Assembly (NCBI RefSeq): GCF_030813115.1
Contig: NZ_JAUSTY010000017.1
Location: forward strand, 31,086-95,085
DNA length: 64,000 bases
Source of the DNA: Bacillus horti
Lineage (GTDB): Bacteria > Bacillota > Bacilli > Caldalkalibacillales > JCM-10596
Reading direction: 5' to 3'
Under the pieces are notes generated by a model. The model was not told where the DNA came from, ran no database searches, and worked only from the letters and a program-made list of their open reading frames with translations. This document shows positions 11,150-20,091 of this stretch, one piece after another; within the stretch, counting starts at the first letter, position 1; the number at the start of each line of letters is the position of its first letter. The translations under genes were made by a program, and so were the position numbers.

Positions 11150-11977
11150 ATGTCTTTTAAGGTTGGAGATATTGTAGGGAGAAAATCGTATCAAGTCGAT
11201 ATTCATTTTCGGATCATTGCCATAGATCATAAGACACAGGAGGCAGAGCTTAAAGGCATTGATATGAGACTGTTTGCCGATGCTCCTCTCGAGGATTTGG
11301 TGCGCATCGATGACGACACACGAGATAAGCTACGCGAGCTCGACGAGCAAAGAACTTCAAGCTCAGTGGAGCAGATCAAACAGGACAGGGAGAGCTCGGA
11401 AGGTGAGGGTGACGGCTTCTTCGAGCTCCCGGGCCGTGTGTTGCATATGGATGGGGATGCGAATTATCTTAAGAAGTGTATGGAGGTCTACCGGGAGCTA
11501 AACATTCCTGTTTATGGGATTCATATGCCGGAAAAGGAAATGCCAGATCGTGTCACAGAGCTTCTGAACCAGCTCCGTCCAGAGATTTTAATTATGACTG
11601 GACATGATGCCTACAGCAAAACAAAAGGGGAGAGAAATGATCTCAAAGCGTATCGCCATTCTAGCTACTTTTGCGAGGCTGTAAAGCTAGCTAGAGAATA
11701 TGAGCGTCATCGGGATAATCTGATTATCTTTGCAGGAGCCTGTCAATCGCATTTTGAGGCCCTTATTTCCTCCGGAGCCAACTTTGCTAGTTCTCCTGAG
11801 CGAGTGAATATTCATGCCTTAGATCCCGTTTTTATTGTGGAAAAGGCTTGTTATACATCGATTGATCAAATCATTAATGTCAAACAGATTCTGCATTATT
11901 CTGTCACTGGTAGCTCAGGCTTAGGTGGCATTGATACAAGAGGAACATACAGAATGGGGAAGCCCAAGTTGAAATAG
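11150..11977 (+). CDS. yabG: Sporulation-specific protease YabG
   Basis: A 275-residue YabG-family protein. In B. subtilis this mother-cell protease trims spore-coat proteins (for example SpoIVA, SafA, YeeK) and allows transglutaminase cross-linking late in sporulation. The N-terminus FKVGDIVGRKSYQVDIHFRI, the central ILIMTGHDAY, and IIFAGACQSHFEALIS with its conserved Cys and His are family features. AGGAGGTTGGAGT precedes the ATG. A candidate sigma-K promoter lies 20-50 nt upstream. Length is close to normal. Confidence 0.93.
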   Translation: MSFKVGDIVGRKSYQVDIHFRIIAIDHKTQEAELKGIDMRLFADAPLEDLVRIDDDTRDKLRELDEQRTSSSVEQIKQDRESSEGEGDGFFELPGRVLHMDGDANYLKKCMEVYRELNIPVYGIHMPEKEMPDRVTELLNQLRPEILIMTGHDAYSKTKGERNDLKAYRHSSYFCEAVKLAREYERHRDNLIIFAGACQSHFEALISSGANFASSPERVNIHALDPVFIVEKACYTSIDQIINVKQILHYSVTGSSGLGGIDTRGTYRMGKPKLK

Positions 11978-12095
11978 GGACAATTCATGACCCGCATATG
12001 CACCACCTTACAAGCACTTTCACAAAAAATTGTGGGGTGTTTTTTGTTGTTTGTCCACATATTTTGTCAAATTTACGGAAATCATAAAAAAGTAA

Positions 12096-12125
12096 TTGAC
12101 AACTAAATTGTCCTCTTGCTATAAT
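12096..12125 (+). promoter_or_regulatory. veg promoter 1 (sigma-A)
   Basis: TTGACA, 18-nt spacer, TATAAT: consensus hexamers. It is the upstream of two tandem promoters before veg, in an A/T-rich context. Confidence 0.85.
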
Positions 12126-12136
12126 GTATAATTTGC

Positions 12137-12165
12137 TTGACTTTTTGGGCGGGACATGGTACAAT
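12137..12165 (+). promoter_or_regulatory. veg promoter 2 (sigma-A)
   Basis: TTGACT, 17-nt spacer, TACAAT, ending 24 nt before the veg ATG. With the upstream copy it forms a tandem pair. B. subtilis veg is likewise driven by very strong promoters. Confidence 0.75.
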
Positions 12166-12189
12166 CATTTCGAGTGAGGTGGTAGTAGG

Positions 12190-12468
12190 ATGGGAAGAAA
12201 TGCGTTAGTAGATATCAAACGCAGTTTGGATGAGCACATCGGCTCGCGAATTTTACTAAAGGCGAACGGCGGTCGCCGGAAAACCGTTGAAAGAACAGGG
12301 GTGTTAGAAGAAACATATCCTTCTGTTTTTATCATCAAGCTAGATGAAGAACAGCATGCTTTTAAACGAGTTTCTTACAGCTACGCAGATATACTCACAG
12401 AGACGGTTGAACTAACCGTATATCAAGACAACCAAGAACAAATTCGAATCACATATGTGAAACAGTAG
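12190..12468 (+). CDS. veg: Veg protein
   Basis: A 92-residue protein. The core [20 protein letters not shown] and [16 protein letters not shown] is diagnostic of Veg. In B. subtilis Veg stimulates biofilm-matrix gene expression by antagonising SinR; the molecular action is incompletely known. The ATG follows GGTGGTAGTAGG. Tandem strong promoters precede it and a hairpin at its stop codon follows. Length is slightly above the usual 86. Confidence 0.96.
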   Translation: MGRNALVDIKRSLDEHIGSRILLKANGGRRKTVERTGVLEETYPSVFIIKLDEEQHAFKRVSYSYADILTETVELTVYQDNQEQIRITYVKQ

Positions 12469-12493
12469 ACTTCCTTTGGGGTCTACTTTCTTT
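12465..12493 (+). terminator. Hairpin at the end of veg
   Basis: GTAGAC (12465-12470, containing the TAG stop) pairs with GTCTAC (12481-12486), followed by TTTCTTT. Moderate terminator. Confidence 0.55.
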
Positions 12494-12503
12494 ATGTTCA
12501 GAG

Positions 12504-12510
12504 CATACTA
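12504..12510 (+). promoter_or_regulatory. Possible sigma-G -10 element for sspF
   Basis: CATACTA equals the forespore sigma-G -10 consensus and lies 32 nt before the sspF ATG. The -35 at the expected distance is poor, so this is tentative. Confidence 0.35.
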
Positions 12511-12542
12511 TAGATATCGTTTCTATAAAGGGGGCTAGAATC

Positions 12543-12731
12543 ATGGGTAGAAGACGTGGGATCATGTCAGAAGCGTTGAAATATGAATTAGCCAAAGAGC
12601 TAGGATTTTATGATACCGTCCAGCAAGAGGGATGGGGAGGAATTCGAGCACAGGATGCCGGGAACATGGTCAAACGCGCGATTGAAATAGCTCAGCAAAG
12701 TCTTGTACAGCAGAACCATAAACAAGAATAG
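12543..12731 (+). CDS. sspF: Small acid-soluble spore protein SspF (alpha/beta-type)
   Basis: A 62-residue alpha/beta-type [24 protein letters not shown] followed by [18 protein letters not shown] shows the two conserved helices. The germination-protease site region resembles the minor SspF type rather than the major SspA/B. It binds and protects DNA in the forespore. AAAGGGGG lies upstream of the ATG at 12543. It is monocistronic, between the veg hairpin and its own strong terminator. Confidence 0.93.
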   Translation: MGRRRGIMSEALKYELAKELGFYDTVQQEGWGGIRAQDAGNMVKRAIEIAQQSLVQQNHKQE

Positions 12732-12738
12732 AAACGAT

Positions 12739-12765
12739 ACGGGGCTAAACCAGCCCCGTTTTTTT
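12739..12765 (+). terminator. Terminator after sspF
   Basis: Perfect stem ACGGGGCT / AGCCCCGT, loop AAACC, T run. Strong rho-independent terminator. Confidence 0.9.
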
Positions 12766-12805
12766 GTACTTTCAGAATTTATATGTTTTGCAGGTAGATA
12801 GTATA

Positions 12806-12854
12806 AGAAAAACTAAGGCTTTCGCCAGGACTTGGCGATAAGCCAAGTTTTTCT
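12806..12854. repeat. ~50-bp palindromic repeat, copy 1
   Basis: An imperfect palindrome with outer arms AGAAAAACT / AAGTTTTTCT and inner arms GGCTTTCGCC / GGCGATAAGCC. A second copy with different but still paired inner arms lies at 15819-15869. Both are intergenic, just after a gene terminator. Confidence 0.7.
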
Positions 12855-12978
12855 AATAGGAGTATGATTAGCCATTTATTAGTTTTCTAATGCATAAGGA
12901 TTTTTCCCCTAGCTATGGTCAACTTTCTTAAGGAATGGTAAAATGTTAGGGCAATCTGGGGAAATGTGGTGACAAGAC

Positions 12979-13842
12979 ATGAACGTATCCTATAAGGCTC
13001 CGGCTAAAATAAACTTAACACTAGATGTTTTACATAAAAGAGATGACGGTTATCATGAAGTAGAAATGGTCATGACGACTATTGATTTAGCAGATCAGTT
13101 ACATTTTACTTTACGAGAGGATAAAAAAATTATATTGGACTGCTCAGCAAGCTATGTCCCAACGGATCAGAGGAATCTTGTATATCAGGTAGCTAAACTG
13201 CTTCAGGAGCGCTTTGGTGTGGAACAAGGGGTGTCCGTCTACATTGAGAAGAATATTCCTGTTGCTGCGGGGCTAGCAGGTGGATCAAGTGATGCAGCGA
13301 TGGCCATCAAAGGATTAAATGAACTGTGGAAGCTTAATCTATCGATAGAGCAAATGGCTGAAATTGGAGCAGAGATTGGCTCAGATGTTCCTTTTTGCAT
13401 TTATGGGGGGACAGCTTTAGCTACTGGTCGAGGAGAGATTATTCATCCTCTACCTTCTCCGCCTCCTTTTTGGGTGATCCTAGCCAAGCCACCTATCGGG
13501 GTGTCTACAGGGAACATCTATCGAAAGCTTAAGGCAAGTGAAATAACGGAGCATCCGAACACGGAACGGATGATTGAAGCCATTAAGGAGAAAGACTTTC
13601 CTACGATGGCAGCTACACTAGGTAATGTCCTAGAGGAAGTCACCTTGAAGGAGCACCCTCAGGTTCAGAGGATCAAGGAAAGAATGCAGAAGGATGGAGC
13701 GGATGGGGTGCTAATGTCAGGCAGTGGCCCTACCGTTTATGCCATTACACAGAAGGAATCCAAGGTACAACGCCTGTATAACGCTTTGAAGGGTTTCTGT
13801 CGGGATGTGTACGTCGTACGTTCTATCGGTGAGAGAAAATAG
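12979..13842 (+). CDS. ispE: 4-diphosphocytidyl-2-C-methyl-D-erythritol kinase
   Basis: A 287-residue GHMP kinase of the MEP isoprenoid pathway. It phosphorylates CDP-ME using ATP. The substrate motif [13 protein letters not shown] opens the protein. The GHMP ATP-binding loop [15 protein letters not shown] lies at about residues 94-107, and the C-terminal motif [12 protein letters not shown] is present. The ATG follows GTGGTGAC, a modest site. It shares the ispE-purR-ridA-spoVG order of Bacillales. Confidence 0.96.
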   Translation: MNVSYKAPAKINLTLDVLHKRDDGYHEVEMVMTTIDLADQLHFTLREDKKIILDCSASYVPTDQRNLVYQVAKLLQERFGVEQGVSVYIEKNIPVAAGLAGGSSDAAMAIKGLNELWKLNLSIEQMAEIGAEIGSDVPFCIYGGTALATGRGEIIHPLPSPPPFWVILAKPPIGVSTGNIYRKLKASEITEHPNTERMIEAIKEKDFPTMAATLGNVLEEVTLKEHPQVQRIKERMQKDGADGVLMSGSGPTVYAITQKESKVQRLYNALKGFCRDVYVVRSIGERK

Positions 13843-13881
13843 CTTGATAAAAAACGTATAAAAATGGTATAGTACCTTCAT

Positions 13882-13894
13882 AATATTCGGGTTT
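13882..13894 (-). promoter_or_regulatory. Possible single PurR box before purR
   Basis: On the minus strand AAACCCGAATATT matches the PurBox pattern (AWWWCCGAACWWT) at 11 of 13 positions. PurBoxes usually work as spaced pairs, and no second good match was seen, so autoregulation is only suggested. Confidence 0.3.
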
Positions 13895-13909
13895 AGGAGG
13901 TTATTGTAC

Positions 13910-14737
13910 GTGAAAAAATTACGTCGCAGTGCTAGAATCGCAGATATGACCCAGTATCTGCTAGAGAAACCTCACCTCCTGATTCCTCTGACCTATTTTT
14001 CTGAACGCTATGGTTCAGCTAAATCCTCGATTAGTGAGGACTTACAAATTATTAAAGAAGTGTTTGAACTAGAGCAGCTTGGAGAACTTAAAACACTACC
14101 AGGAGCAGCTGGTGGTGTTAAATATATGCCGAAGGTAAGCATGGAACAAGCGAAAAAATGGGTAGAGGAGATTCGAGTTGGGTTAGAGGACTCATCGAGA
14201 ATCCTACCAGGCGGCTATTTATACATGTCGGACTATTTACATCAGCCACAGATCGTGAATCAGCTGGGCAAAATCTTTTGCTCTGCCTATCATGGACTGG
14301 ATGTGGACTATGTAATGACTGTTGAAACGAAAGGGATTCCCTTAGCGTACGCAACGGCACAGTACTTAAATGTCCCGATTATTATTGTTCGTCGTGATAA
14401 TCGGGTAACAGAGGGTTCAGTTGTAAGTATTAATTATGTGTCAGGGTCTAGCAAGCGTATACAAACGATGTCCCTTTCACGTAGAGCGCTTCCGGCCAAC
14501 GCTAAAGTCCTCATTATGGACGATTTTATGAAGGCGGGAGGCACCATACGCGGTATGATGGATCTCCTGCTTGAGTTCCAAGCTGAGGTCGTAGGGACAT
14601 GTGTTTTTGTAGAAGCGGAGCACAAAGAAGAAAGGCTAGTGGATCAAGTTCGTTCTTTGATTCGAATTAAGCATATTGACTCAACAAACAAGCAAATTAC
14701 GATGGAGACAGGAAGTCTCTTTGACAACCTAGAGTAG
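13910..14737 (+). CDS. purR: Purine operon repressor PurR
   Basis: A 275-residue repressor. It has an N-terminal winged helix (about residues 1-75, KKLRRSARIADMTQYLLEKP) and a PRTase-like effector domain (about 76-275). The PRPP loop is VLIMDDFMKAGGTIRGM. PRPP (or ppGpp, as reported in B. subtilis) modulates DNA binding; enzyme activity is absent in the family. I chose GTG 13910 because it aligns with homologues (MKKLRRS) and AGGAGG lies about 8 nt upstream. An in-frame TTG at 13904 is the alternative. Confidence 0.95.
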   Translation: MKKLRRSARIADMTQYLLEKPHLLIPLTYFSERYGSAKSSISEDLQIIKEVFELEQLGELKTLPGAAGGVKYMPKVSMEQAKKWVEEIRVGLEDSSRILPGGYLYMSDYLHQPQIVNQLGKIFCSAYHGLDVDYVMTVETKGIPLAYATAQYLNVPIIIVRRDNRVTEGSVVSINYVSGSSKRIQTMSLSRRALPANAKVLIMDDFMKAGGTIRGMMDLLLEFQAEVVGTCVFVEAEHKEERLVDQVRSLIRIKHIDSTNKQITMETGSLFDNLE

Positions 14738-14780
14738 AGTCTTTAGGAGTTCGAAAATAAATACTATGAACCAACTAATG

Positions 14781-14835
14781 AAGGTGCAGGTTAAGGTTTT
14801 CTTTTGAAAAAAGAGAGCCAAACCTGCACCTTTAA
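14781..14835 (+). terminator. Large hairpin after purR
   Basis: A perfect 12-bp stem AAGGTGCAGGTT (14781-14792) / AACCTGCACCTT (14821-14832) encloses a smaller AT hairpin. The trailing T tract is short (TTTAAT). It probably ends the ispE-purR transcripts. Confidence 0.6.
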
Positions 14836-14959
14836 TATAGAATAGGCTTTAGGAAGGAATGTTGGATAAACTCCTCTTTCTAAAAAGATATTCCCTTTGA
14901 CAAGGATTTTTTTACCATTCAAAAAGACGTAATCAAATAAAAAATGGAGGTATGTACAC

Positions 14960-15343
14960 ATGACAGTAAAAAAAGTAGTACAAACAAACGAAGCCCCGCA
15001 AGCTATTGGACCATATTCTCAAGCGATGCAAGTAGGGGAGTTCCTATTTACATCAGGCCAAATTCCATTGAATAAGGAAGGAGAGCTTGTAGAGGGTGGT
15101 ATTCAAGAACAGACCAAACAAGTCATCGAAAACCTAATTGCTGTCCTAGCGGCAGCTGGTTATAGCTTGTCCGATGTTGTCAAAACCACCGTATTTATTA
15201 AGGACATGAACGAGTTTGTAGCCCTTAATGAAACGTATGAATCCTACTTTGGATCAACAAAACCAGCTCGTTCTACTGTCGAGGTGGCTAGACTTCCTAA
15301 GGACGTAAAAGTCGAGATAGAATGCATAGCTGTGAAAAGTTGA
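14960..15343 (+). CDS. ridA: RidA/YjgF enamine/imine deaminase (YabJ)
   Basis: A 127-residue RidA-family protein. The motifs AIGPYSQA (about residues 16-23), TSGQIPLN and the C-terminal [20 protein letters not shown] with the catalytic Arg are present. It hydrolyses reactive 2-aminoacrylate and related enamines from PLP enzymes. In B. subtilis yabJ lies in the purR operon; here a hairpin and 222 nt separate them. AATGGAGGT precedes the ATG. Confidence 0.95.
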   Translation: MTVKKVVQTNEAPQAIGPYSQAMQVGEFLFTSGQIPLNKEGELVEGGIQEQTKQVIENLIAVLAAAGYSLSDVVKTTVFIKDMNEFVALNETYESYFGSTKPARSTVEVARLPKDVKVEIECIAVKS

Positions 15344-15396
15344 CGCATAAATGTGAAAAAAATGTGAAATGTGCGAAATTTTTTTGATTTGGAAGA

Positions 15397-15424
15397 AGGA
15401 GTTTTTCCCACCTTTGTTGAATTT
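15397..15424 (+). promoter_or_regulatory. Candidate sigma-H promoter of spoVG
   Basis: AGGAGTTTT (from 15397), then GTTGAATTT with GAAT at 15419-15422. This matches the sigma-H pattern (AGGAwww, 11-12 nt, RnnGAATww) with spacing within about 1 nt. spoVG is a classic sigma-H gene in B. subtilis. Confidence 0.65.
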
Positions 15425-15465
15425 TATTCTCAAGACTTTTATTTTGGTAAAAGGTGGTGAAAAGC

Positions 15466-15759
15466 ATGGAAATTACCGACGTTAGACTTCGCCGTGTAAA
15501 TACGGACGGAAGAATGCGAGCAATTGCTTCTATCACTATTGACAACGAGTTTGTCGTACATGACATTCGCGTCATTGATGGGAACAACGGAATGTTCGTA
15601 GCGATGCCTTCAAAACGCACTCCAGATGGAGAGTTTCGAGATATTGCACATCCAATATCTTCTACGACACGTGAGAAGATTCAAGACGCTGTTTTAGCTG
15701 AGTATGACGCAGCAGGCGAACATGCAGAGGAATTACAGGTGGAAGAAGCTGGGGCATAA
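15466..15759 (+). CDS. spoVG: Septation/sporulation regulator SpoVG
   Basis: A 97-residue protein nearly identical to SpoVG along [20 protein letters not shown] and [17 protein letters not shown]. SpoVG is a small nucleic-acid-binding regulator that affects asymmetric septation and capsule or virulence genes in relatives. I start at ATG 15466 (MEITDVRL), with AAAGGTGGTG upstream. An in-frame GTG at 15454 would overlap that ribosome site. A sigma-H-like promoter precedes it and a terminator follows. Confidence 0.97.
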   Translation: MEITDVRLRRVNTDGRMRAIASITIDNEFVVHDIRVIDGNNGMFVAMPSKRTPDGEFRDIAHPISSTTREKIQDAVLAEYDAAGEHAEELQVEEAGA

Positions 15760-15779
15760 TTCAATACGGCAAAGAGGGG

Positions 15780-15809
15780 GATTCAACCAAAGTTGAGTCT
15801 TCTTTTTTT
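15780..15809 (+). terminator. Terminator after spoVG
   Basis: GATTCAAC / GTTGAGTC stem (one wobble), loop CAAA, then TTCTTTTTTT. Confidence 0.8.
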
Positions 15810-15818
15810 ATTTTAAGC

Positions 15819-15869
15819 AGAAAAATTAAGGCTTACGCTCAAGGGCTTGACGATAAGCCAAGTTTTTCT
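15819..15869. repeat. ~50-bp palindromic repeat, copy 2
   Basis: Outer sequences AGAAAAA and AAGCCAAGTTTTTCT match copy 1 at 12806-12854. The inner arms here are TCAAG / CTTGA instead of TCGCC / GGCGA, so pairing is kept while sequence changes. Confidence 0.7.
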
Positions 15870-16005
15870 AAGGTATGATCCGTCTAAGGCTGTATTCATA
15901 GGGTTGGATGAAGAGCCTTAGTTTTTATAATGGGCGTTCGATTCTTGAAAAATGAGAGAGATTAAGATATAGTCAGAAAGAATAAATCGTTTCGTGGAGG
16001 TTTAT

Positions 16006-17388
16006 ATGAACGATAGATATGCACTGATCTTAGCAGCAGGTAAAGGGACAAGAATGAAATCCAAGAAGTATAAGGTGCTTCATCCTGTTTGCGGTAAACC
16101 AATGGTTCAGCATGTGGTTGATGCCGCCAAGCGAATGAATCCACAGAAAACTATTTTGGTTGTGGGTCATGGAGCAGAGGATGTTCGCCAGCAGCTAGGT
16201 CCTGACGTAACCTACGTGCTTCAAGAGCAACAGCTAGGAACGGGGCACGCTGTCAAGGTAGCTAAGGATCAGCTAGAAGGAAAGCAGGGACATACCCTCA
16301 TTTTGTATGGAGACACCCCTTTAATTACAGCAGAAGTACTAGAGGAGCTTATTCAATTTCATGAAGAGGAGCAAGCAATTGTCACCATTTTAACAGCCAA
16401 TATGGATAATCCTACTGGCTATGGTAGAATTGTTCGTGATCGGCATGGAAATGTGCTCAAGATTGTAGAGCACAAGGATGCCTCTACTCAGGAAAAGGAA
16501 ATCCAAGAGATTAATACAGGGATTTATTGCTTTAGTAATGAGCATCTAGTAAACACCTTAGACAAATTAACGAATCAAAATGCCCAGGGAGAGTATTACA
16601 TCACCGATTGTATTGAGATTTTAAAGAAACAAAATCATAAAGTGGCTGCTTTTCTAACAGAGGATACGGATGTCACACACGGCGTAAATGATAGAATCGC
16701 TTTAGCGGAAGCAGAAAAGCTGATGCGTTTGCGCATTAATAAGCAGCATATGCTCCAAGGAGTTACGATTATAGATCCTGAAAATACGTATATCGGACCC
16801 GATGTTACGATCGGCATGGACACGACCATCTTGCCCGGCACTATTTTATCGGGACACACGGTCATTGGAGAGGACTGCGTGATTGGACCTTACGCAGAGC
16901 TTCGTCATGTACACATTGGTGACGGTGTTGCGATTGAGTATGCTGTTTTAGTAGAGAGTGAAGTGGGTGATACCACTACAGTTGGTCCTTACGCTTATAT
17001 TCGCCCAGGTTCTAGCATAGGAAAAGGAAGTAAAATCGGCGATTTTGTAGAGATTAAAAATTCGACGATTGGAGATGGAGCAAAAATTCCACATCTCAGC
17101 TATGTAGGAGACGCAGATATAGGAGCGAAGGTTAATATGGGCTGTGGCTCACTCACCGTTAACTATGACGGTTCACAAAAGCACCGTACTGTTGTGGAGG
17201 AAGGAAGCTTTGTAGGCTGTAATGTGAATCTTGTGGCTCCTGTACAGATTGGTCCTGGAGCGTATATTGCAGCAGGATCGACCATTACCGACTCTATGCC
17301 TGGAGATAGCTTTGCCATCGCACGTCAACGTCAAGTAACAAAGGAAAACTACGCACAAAAGCTAAAGGAAAAAAAGAAGACTAAATAA
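16006..17388 (+). CDS. glmU: Bifunctional UDP-GlcNAc pyrophosphorylase / GlcN-1-P acetyltransferase
   Basis: A 460-residue enzyme making UDP-GlcNAc for peptidoglycan and teichoic acids. The N-terminal uridyltransferase domain (about 1-230) starts with LILAAGKGTRMKS and has GDTPLI. The C-terminal left-handed beta-helix acetyltransferase has hexapeptide repeats (about 250-450), with HLSYVGDADIG, NMGCGSLTVNYDG and GCNVNLVAPV. The ATG at 16006 follows GTGGAGG; an in-frame GTG at 15994 overlaps that site. It is followed closely by prs, as in other Bacillales. Confidence 0.97.
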   Translation: MNDRYALILAAGKGTRMKSKKYKVLHPVCGKPMVQHVVDAAKRMNPQKTILVVGHGAEDVRQQLGPDVTYVLQEQQLGTGHAVKVAKDQLEGKQGHTLILYGDTPLITAEVLEELIQFHEEEQAIVTILTANMDNPTGYGRIVRDRHGNVLKIVEHKDASTQEKEIQEINTGIYCFSNEHLVNTLDKLTNQNAQGEYYITDCIEILKKQNHKVAAFLTEDTDVTHGVNDRIALAEAEKLMRLRINKQHMLQGVTIIDPENTYIGPDVTIGMDTTILPGTILSGHTVIGEDCVIGPYAELRHVHIGDGVAIEYAVLVESEVGDTTTVGPYAYIRPGSSIGKGSKIGDFVEIKNSTIGDGAKIPHLSYVGDADIGAKVNMGCGSLTVNYDGSQKHRTVVEEGSFVGCNVNLVAPVQIGPGAYIAAGSTITDSMPGDSFAIARQRQVTKENYAQKLKEKKKTK

Positions 17389-17481
17389 GGCTTATCATAT
17401 TCGTACATGCTTTAGTAGCTCGTACACATCCTGATCAAGTCTACTAGATCGAAACAACAAACTCGGAGGTTAGTAGGAATC

Positions 17482-18432
17482 ATGGCCAATTATCGCGACC
17501 CAAAGTTGAAAGTTTTCACCTGTAATTCAAACCCAGCACTTGCCTTACAAATATGCGAGCATATCGGTGTTACCTTAGGGAAAGCCAATGTCAATCATTT
17601 TAGTGATGGAGAAATTGCTGTTCATATTAATGAAAGTGTTCGGGGGGCAGACGTCTTTGTAATTCAATCCACCTGTGCTCCAGTAAATGATAATATCATG
17701 GAGCTTCTTGTGATGGTGGACGCTCTGCGCCGAGCATCAGCTAAAAGTATTAATGTAATGATTCCATACTATGGCTACGCAAGACAGGATAGAAAAGCAC
17801 GAGCAAGAGATCCAATCACAGCAAAACTAGTGGCCAACTTAATTCAAGTGGCTGGTGTAAATCGTGTAATTACCATGGACTTGCACGCCACACAGATCCA
17901 AGGTTTCTTCGATATCCCTGTGGATCATCTTTTAGGAGTTCCGATTTTAGCTGAATACTTTCTAGAAAAAGATTTGAAGGATGTCGTAGTGGTATCCCCT
18001 GATCATGGTGGTGTGACACGTGCTCGAAAGCTAGCTGAGCGTTTGAAGGCTCCGATTGCTATTATTGATAAGCGTAGACCACAACCAAACGTAGCTGAAA
18101 TTATGAACATTGTTGGTCATATTGAAGGAAAAACGGCTATCCTTATTGATGACATCATCGATACAGCAGGAACCATCTCGCTAGCAGCGAATGCGTTAGC
18201 AGAAAGTGGTGCTAAAGAAGTGTACGCTTGCTGTACACATCCTGTGCTGTCTGGCCCAGCGATGGAACGTATCAGTGCATCTAAAATTAAAGAGCTTATA
18301 GTCACAAATACCATCCCACTCTCTGAAGAAAAACAAAACGATCAGATTACGGTGCTTTCCGTTGCCTCTTTATTAGGGGAAGCGATAATTCGTGTCCATG
18401 AGGAGCTTTCTGTAAGTAAGCTTTTTGATTGA
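17482..18432 (+). CDS. prs: Ribose-phosphate pyrophosphokinase
   Basis: A 316-residue class I PRPP synthetase, making PRPP from ribose-5-phosphate and ATP for purine, pyrimidine, His, Trp and NAD synthesis. It has [36 protein letters not shown] (flexible loop and ATP site), [15 protein letters not shown] and the PRPP loop [13 protein letters not shown]. The N-terminus [17 protein letters not shown] differs from the B. subtilis form. CGGAGGTTAGTAGG lies upstream of the ATG. Confidence 0.97.
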   Translation: MANYRDPKLKVFTCNSNPALALQICEHIGVTLGKANVNHFSDGEIAVHINESVRGADVFVIQSTCAPVNDNIMELLVMVDALRRASAKSINVMIPYYGYARQDRKARARDPITAKLVANLIQVAGVNRVITMDLHATQIQGFFDIPVDHLLGVPILAEYFLEKDLKDVVVVSPDHGGVTRARKLAERLKAPIAIIDKRRPQPNVAEIMNIVGHIEGKTAILIDDIIDTAGTISLAANALAESGAKEVYACCTHPVLSGPAMERISASKIKELIVTNTIPLSEEKQNDQITVLSVASLLGEAIIRVHEELSVSKLFD

Positions 18433-18491
18433 ACATAAACCTCGAGTTCTTAACCTATAACGATAGTAAGTCTTTGTCCGGTTCTCTCAAG

Positions 18492-18517
18492 GTTTGTTCC
18501 TCCTCCTTCAGGGGAAT
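18492..18517 (+). promoter_or_regulatory. Candidate sigma-B promoter of ctc
   Basis: GTTTGT, 14-nt spacer, GGGAAT fits the general-stress sigma-B consensus (GTTTww, 12-16, GGGwAw). ctc is a classical sigma-B target in B. subtilis. Confidence 0.7.
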
Positions 18518-18554
18518 AGTATTAGATAACGATGAAAAGGAAGGGTGAGGTGTC

Positions 18555-19208
18555 ATGCAAACGTTACAGGCAGAGCAACGGGAAAGCCTTCAAAAGTCAT
18601 ACATGAACGAGCAGCGTAGTTTAGGAAAGGTTCCCGCTGTAGTATATGGGAGAAATATAGACAGTACCTCTATATTCGTAGAAGAGGCAGAGCTAATTAA
18701 ACTCATACGGGATCACGGCAGTAATGTGTTGGTTCAACTAAAATGGGGTAGTGGTTCATCCACAGTAATGATTGTAGATGTTCAGAAAAACCCACTGAAG
18801 GAACAGGTGGTTCATGTAGACTTTCAGGAAATTAATCTGAAGCAAAAAACCATTGTAGAAGTCCCTATAGAGTGGGTAGGAGAAGAAGCAGTCATGAAGG
18901 ATAAAGCCGTGCTCCAGAAGCAGGCGCATGTGCTTGAAGTAGAGACTCTTCCAGCAGATATTCCTGAACGTATCCAAATAGATGTGAGCAAAATGGAAAT
19001 CGGTGACCAACTAACGATTGCTGATGTACAAGTGGAGGGTAACTTCGAGCTTGTAGCCGATCAAGAAACGGTCATAGTTTCTGTGCTTCCACCTACTCTA
19101 GAAACGGATCCTGAAGAGCCGCAAATTGATGAAGAAGCAGAGCCAGCTCTGGTTGAAGGTGAAGAGGAGAGCACTGATAAAGCAGAGGAGAAGGAAGAAA
19201 ACGAATAA
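18555..19208 (+). CDS. ctc: General stress protein Ctc / ribosomal protein bL25
   Basis: A 217-residue L25/TL5/Ctc-family protein. The N-terminal bL25 domain (about 1-90) includes LGKVPAVVYGRNIDSTSIFV and LKEQVVHVDFQEI. The C-terminal beta domain (about 95-185) ends in an acidic Glu-rich tail. It binds 5S rRNA in the 50S subunit under stress. The ATG follows GGTGAGGTGTC. The preceding sigma-B-like promoter fits stress control. The gene order prs-ctc-pth is conserved. Confidence 0.95.
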   Translation: MQTLQAEQRESLQKSYMNEQRSLGKVPAVVYGRNIDSTSIFVEEAELIKLIRDHGSNVLVQLKWGSGSSTVMIVDVQKNPLKEQVVHVDFQEINLKQKTIVEVPIEWVGEEAVMKDKAVLQKQAHVLEVETLPADIPERIQIDVSKMEIGDQLTIADVQVEGNFELVADQETVIVSVLPPTLETDPEEPQIDEEAEPALVEGEEESTDKAEEKEENE

Positions 19209-19267
19209 ATTGTCCTTCCCTAGTTCCCCTTTTGCCTCAAAAAGTATACAATAGGAAATAAATAAGC

Positions 19268-19294
19268 AAGGCGTAACCATTTCGGTTGCGCCTT
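19268..19294 (+). terminator. Hairpin after ctc
   Basis: AAGGCGTAACC / GGTTGCGCCTT stem with an ATTTC loop. The T tract is weak, so termination strength is uncertain. Confidence 0.5.
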
Positions 19295-19441
19295 AAATGT
19301 ATGTTTGCGACAACGCCCTACTACTTAAACAGTCACACTAGGGTGAGGATTAACATGTGACCGATAGATGATAACATACATGGAAATTTGGCGCTGAGGA
19401 AGCGCTTTAGTCAGATGTAGGAATGGTAAGGGGTTGAAAAT

Positions 19442-20002
19442 ATGAAGCTAATCGTAGGATTGGGAAATCCAGGTCCCAAATATGAGCTAACACGTCATAA
19501 TATTGGTTTTTTATCCATTGACTATATCGCTGATGAACTAGGTCTGGATTTAAATAAAAGCAAGTGGAAGGGATTATACGCAGAGGGTGTTTATCAAGGG
19601 GAAAAAATTATTTTGCTGAAGCCCATGACCTTTATGAATCTATCAGGTGAGTCCATTCAAGAGGTCATGAACTTTTACAAAATTCCAGTAGAGAATATTC
19701 TCATCATCTTTGATGATTTGGATCTGCCGTTTGGGAAAATTAAGCTGCGGTATAAAGGGAGCTCAGGTGGACATAATGGGCTAAAATCGATTATTGCTCA
19801 CTTAGGTACAGATCAATTTAAGCGCATAAAGATGGGTATTGGTCGACCTGAATTCGGGGATACCGTTTCCTATGTCCTAGGTCAGTTTCCTTTGGAGCAA
19901 CAGGATACGCTAGAAGAAATGCTGGCCCATGCCTCTAAAGCTAGTACCGCTTTTATAGGGGAAGATGATTTTACTAAAGTGATGAATAAGTACAATGGGT
20001 AG
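19442..20002 (+). CDS. pth: Peptidyl-tRNA hydrolase
   Basis: A 186-residue enzyme (SpoVC in B. subtilis) that frees tRNA from prematurely released peptidyl-tRNA. LIVGLGNPGPKYELTRHNIG holds the catalytic His (about residue 20) and Asn. KPMTFMNLSG, DDLDLPFGKIKLRYKGSSGG and GHNGLKSI follow. The start is at ATG with AAGGGGTTG upstream. Length is normal. Confidence 0.97.
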   Translation: MKLIVGLGNPGPKYELTRHNIGFLSIDYIADELGLDLNKSKWKGLYAEGVYQGEKIILLKPMTFMNLSGESIQEVMNFYKIPVENILIIFDDLDLPFGKIKLRYKGSSGGHNGLKSIIAHLGTDQFKRIKMGIGRPEFGDTVSYVLGQFPLEQQDTLEEMLAHASKASTAFIGEDDFTKVMNKYNG

Positions 20003-20091
20003 ACACGTATAGTATAGATGTAGCGAATGAGATGCCCCTTTTTGAGACATACTAGAGAATGACTTAAAAATGGATGAGGGGTTGTTCCATC

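Noticed and set aside
12806..15869. CRISPR array
   Set aside because: The similar units are 3 kb apart, palindromic and without regular spacers; no cas genes are present anywhere in the window.
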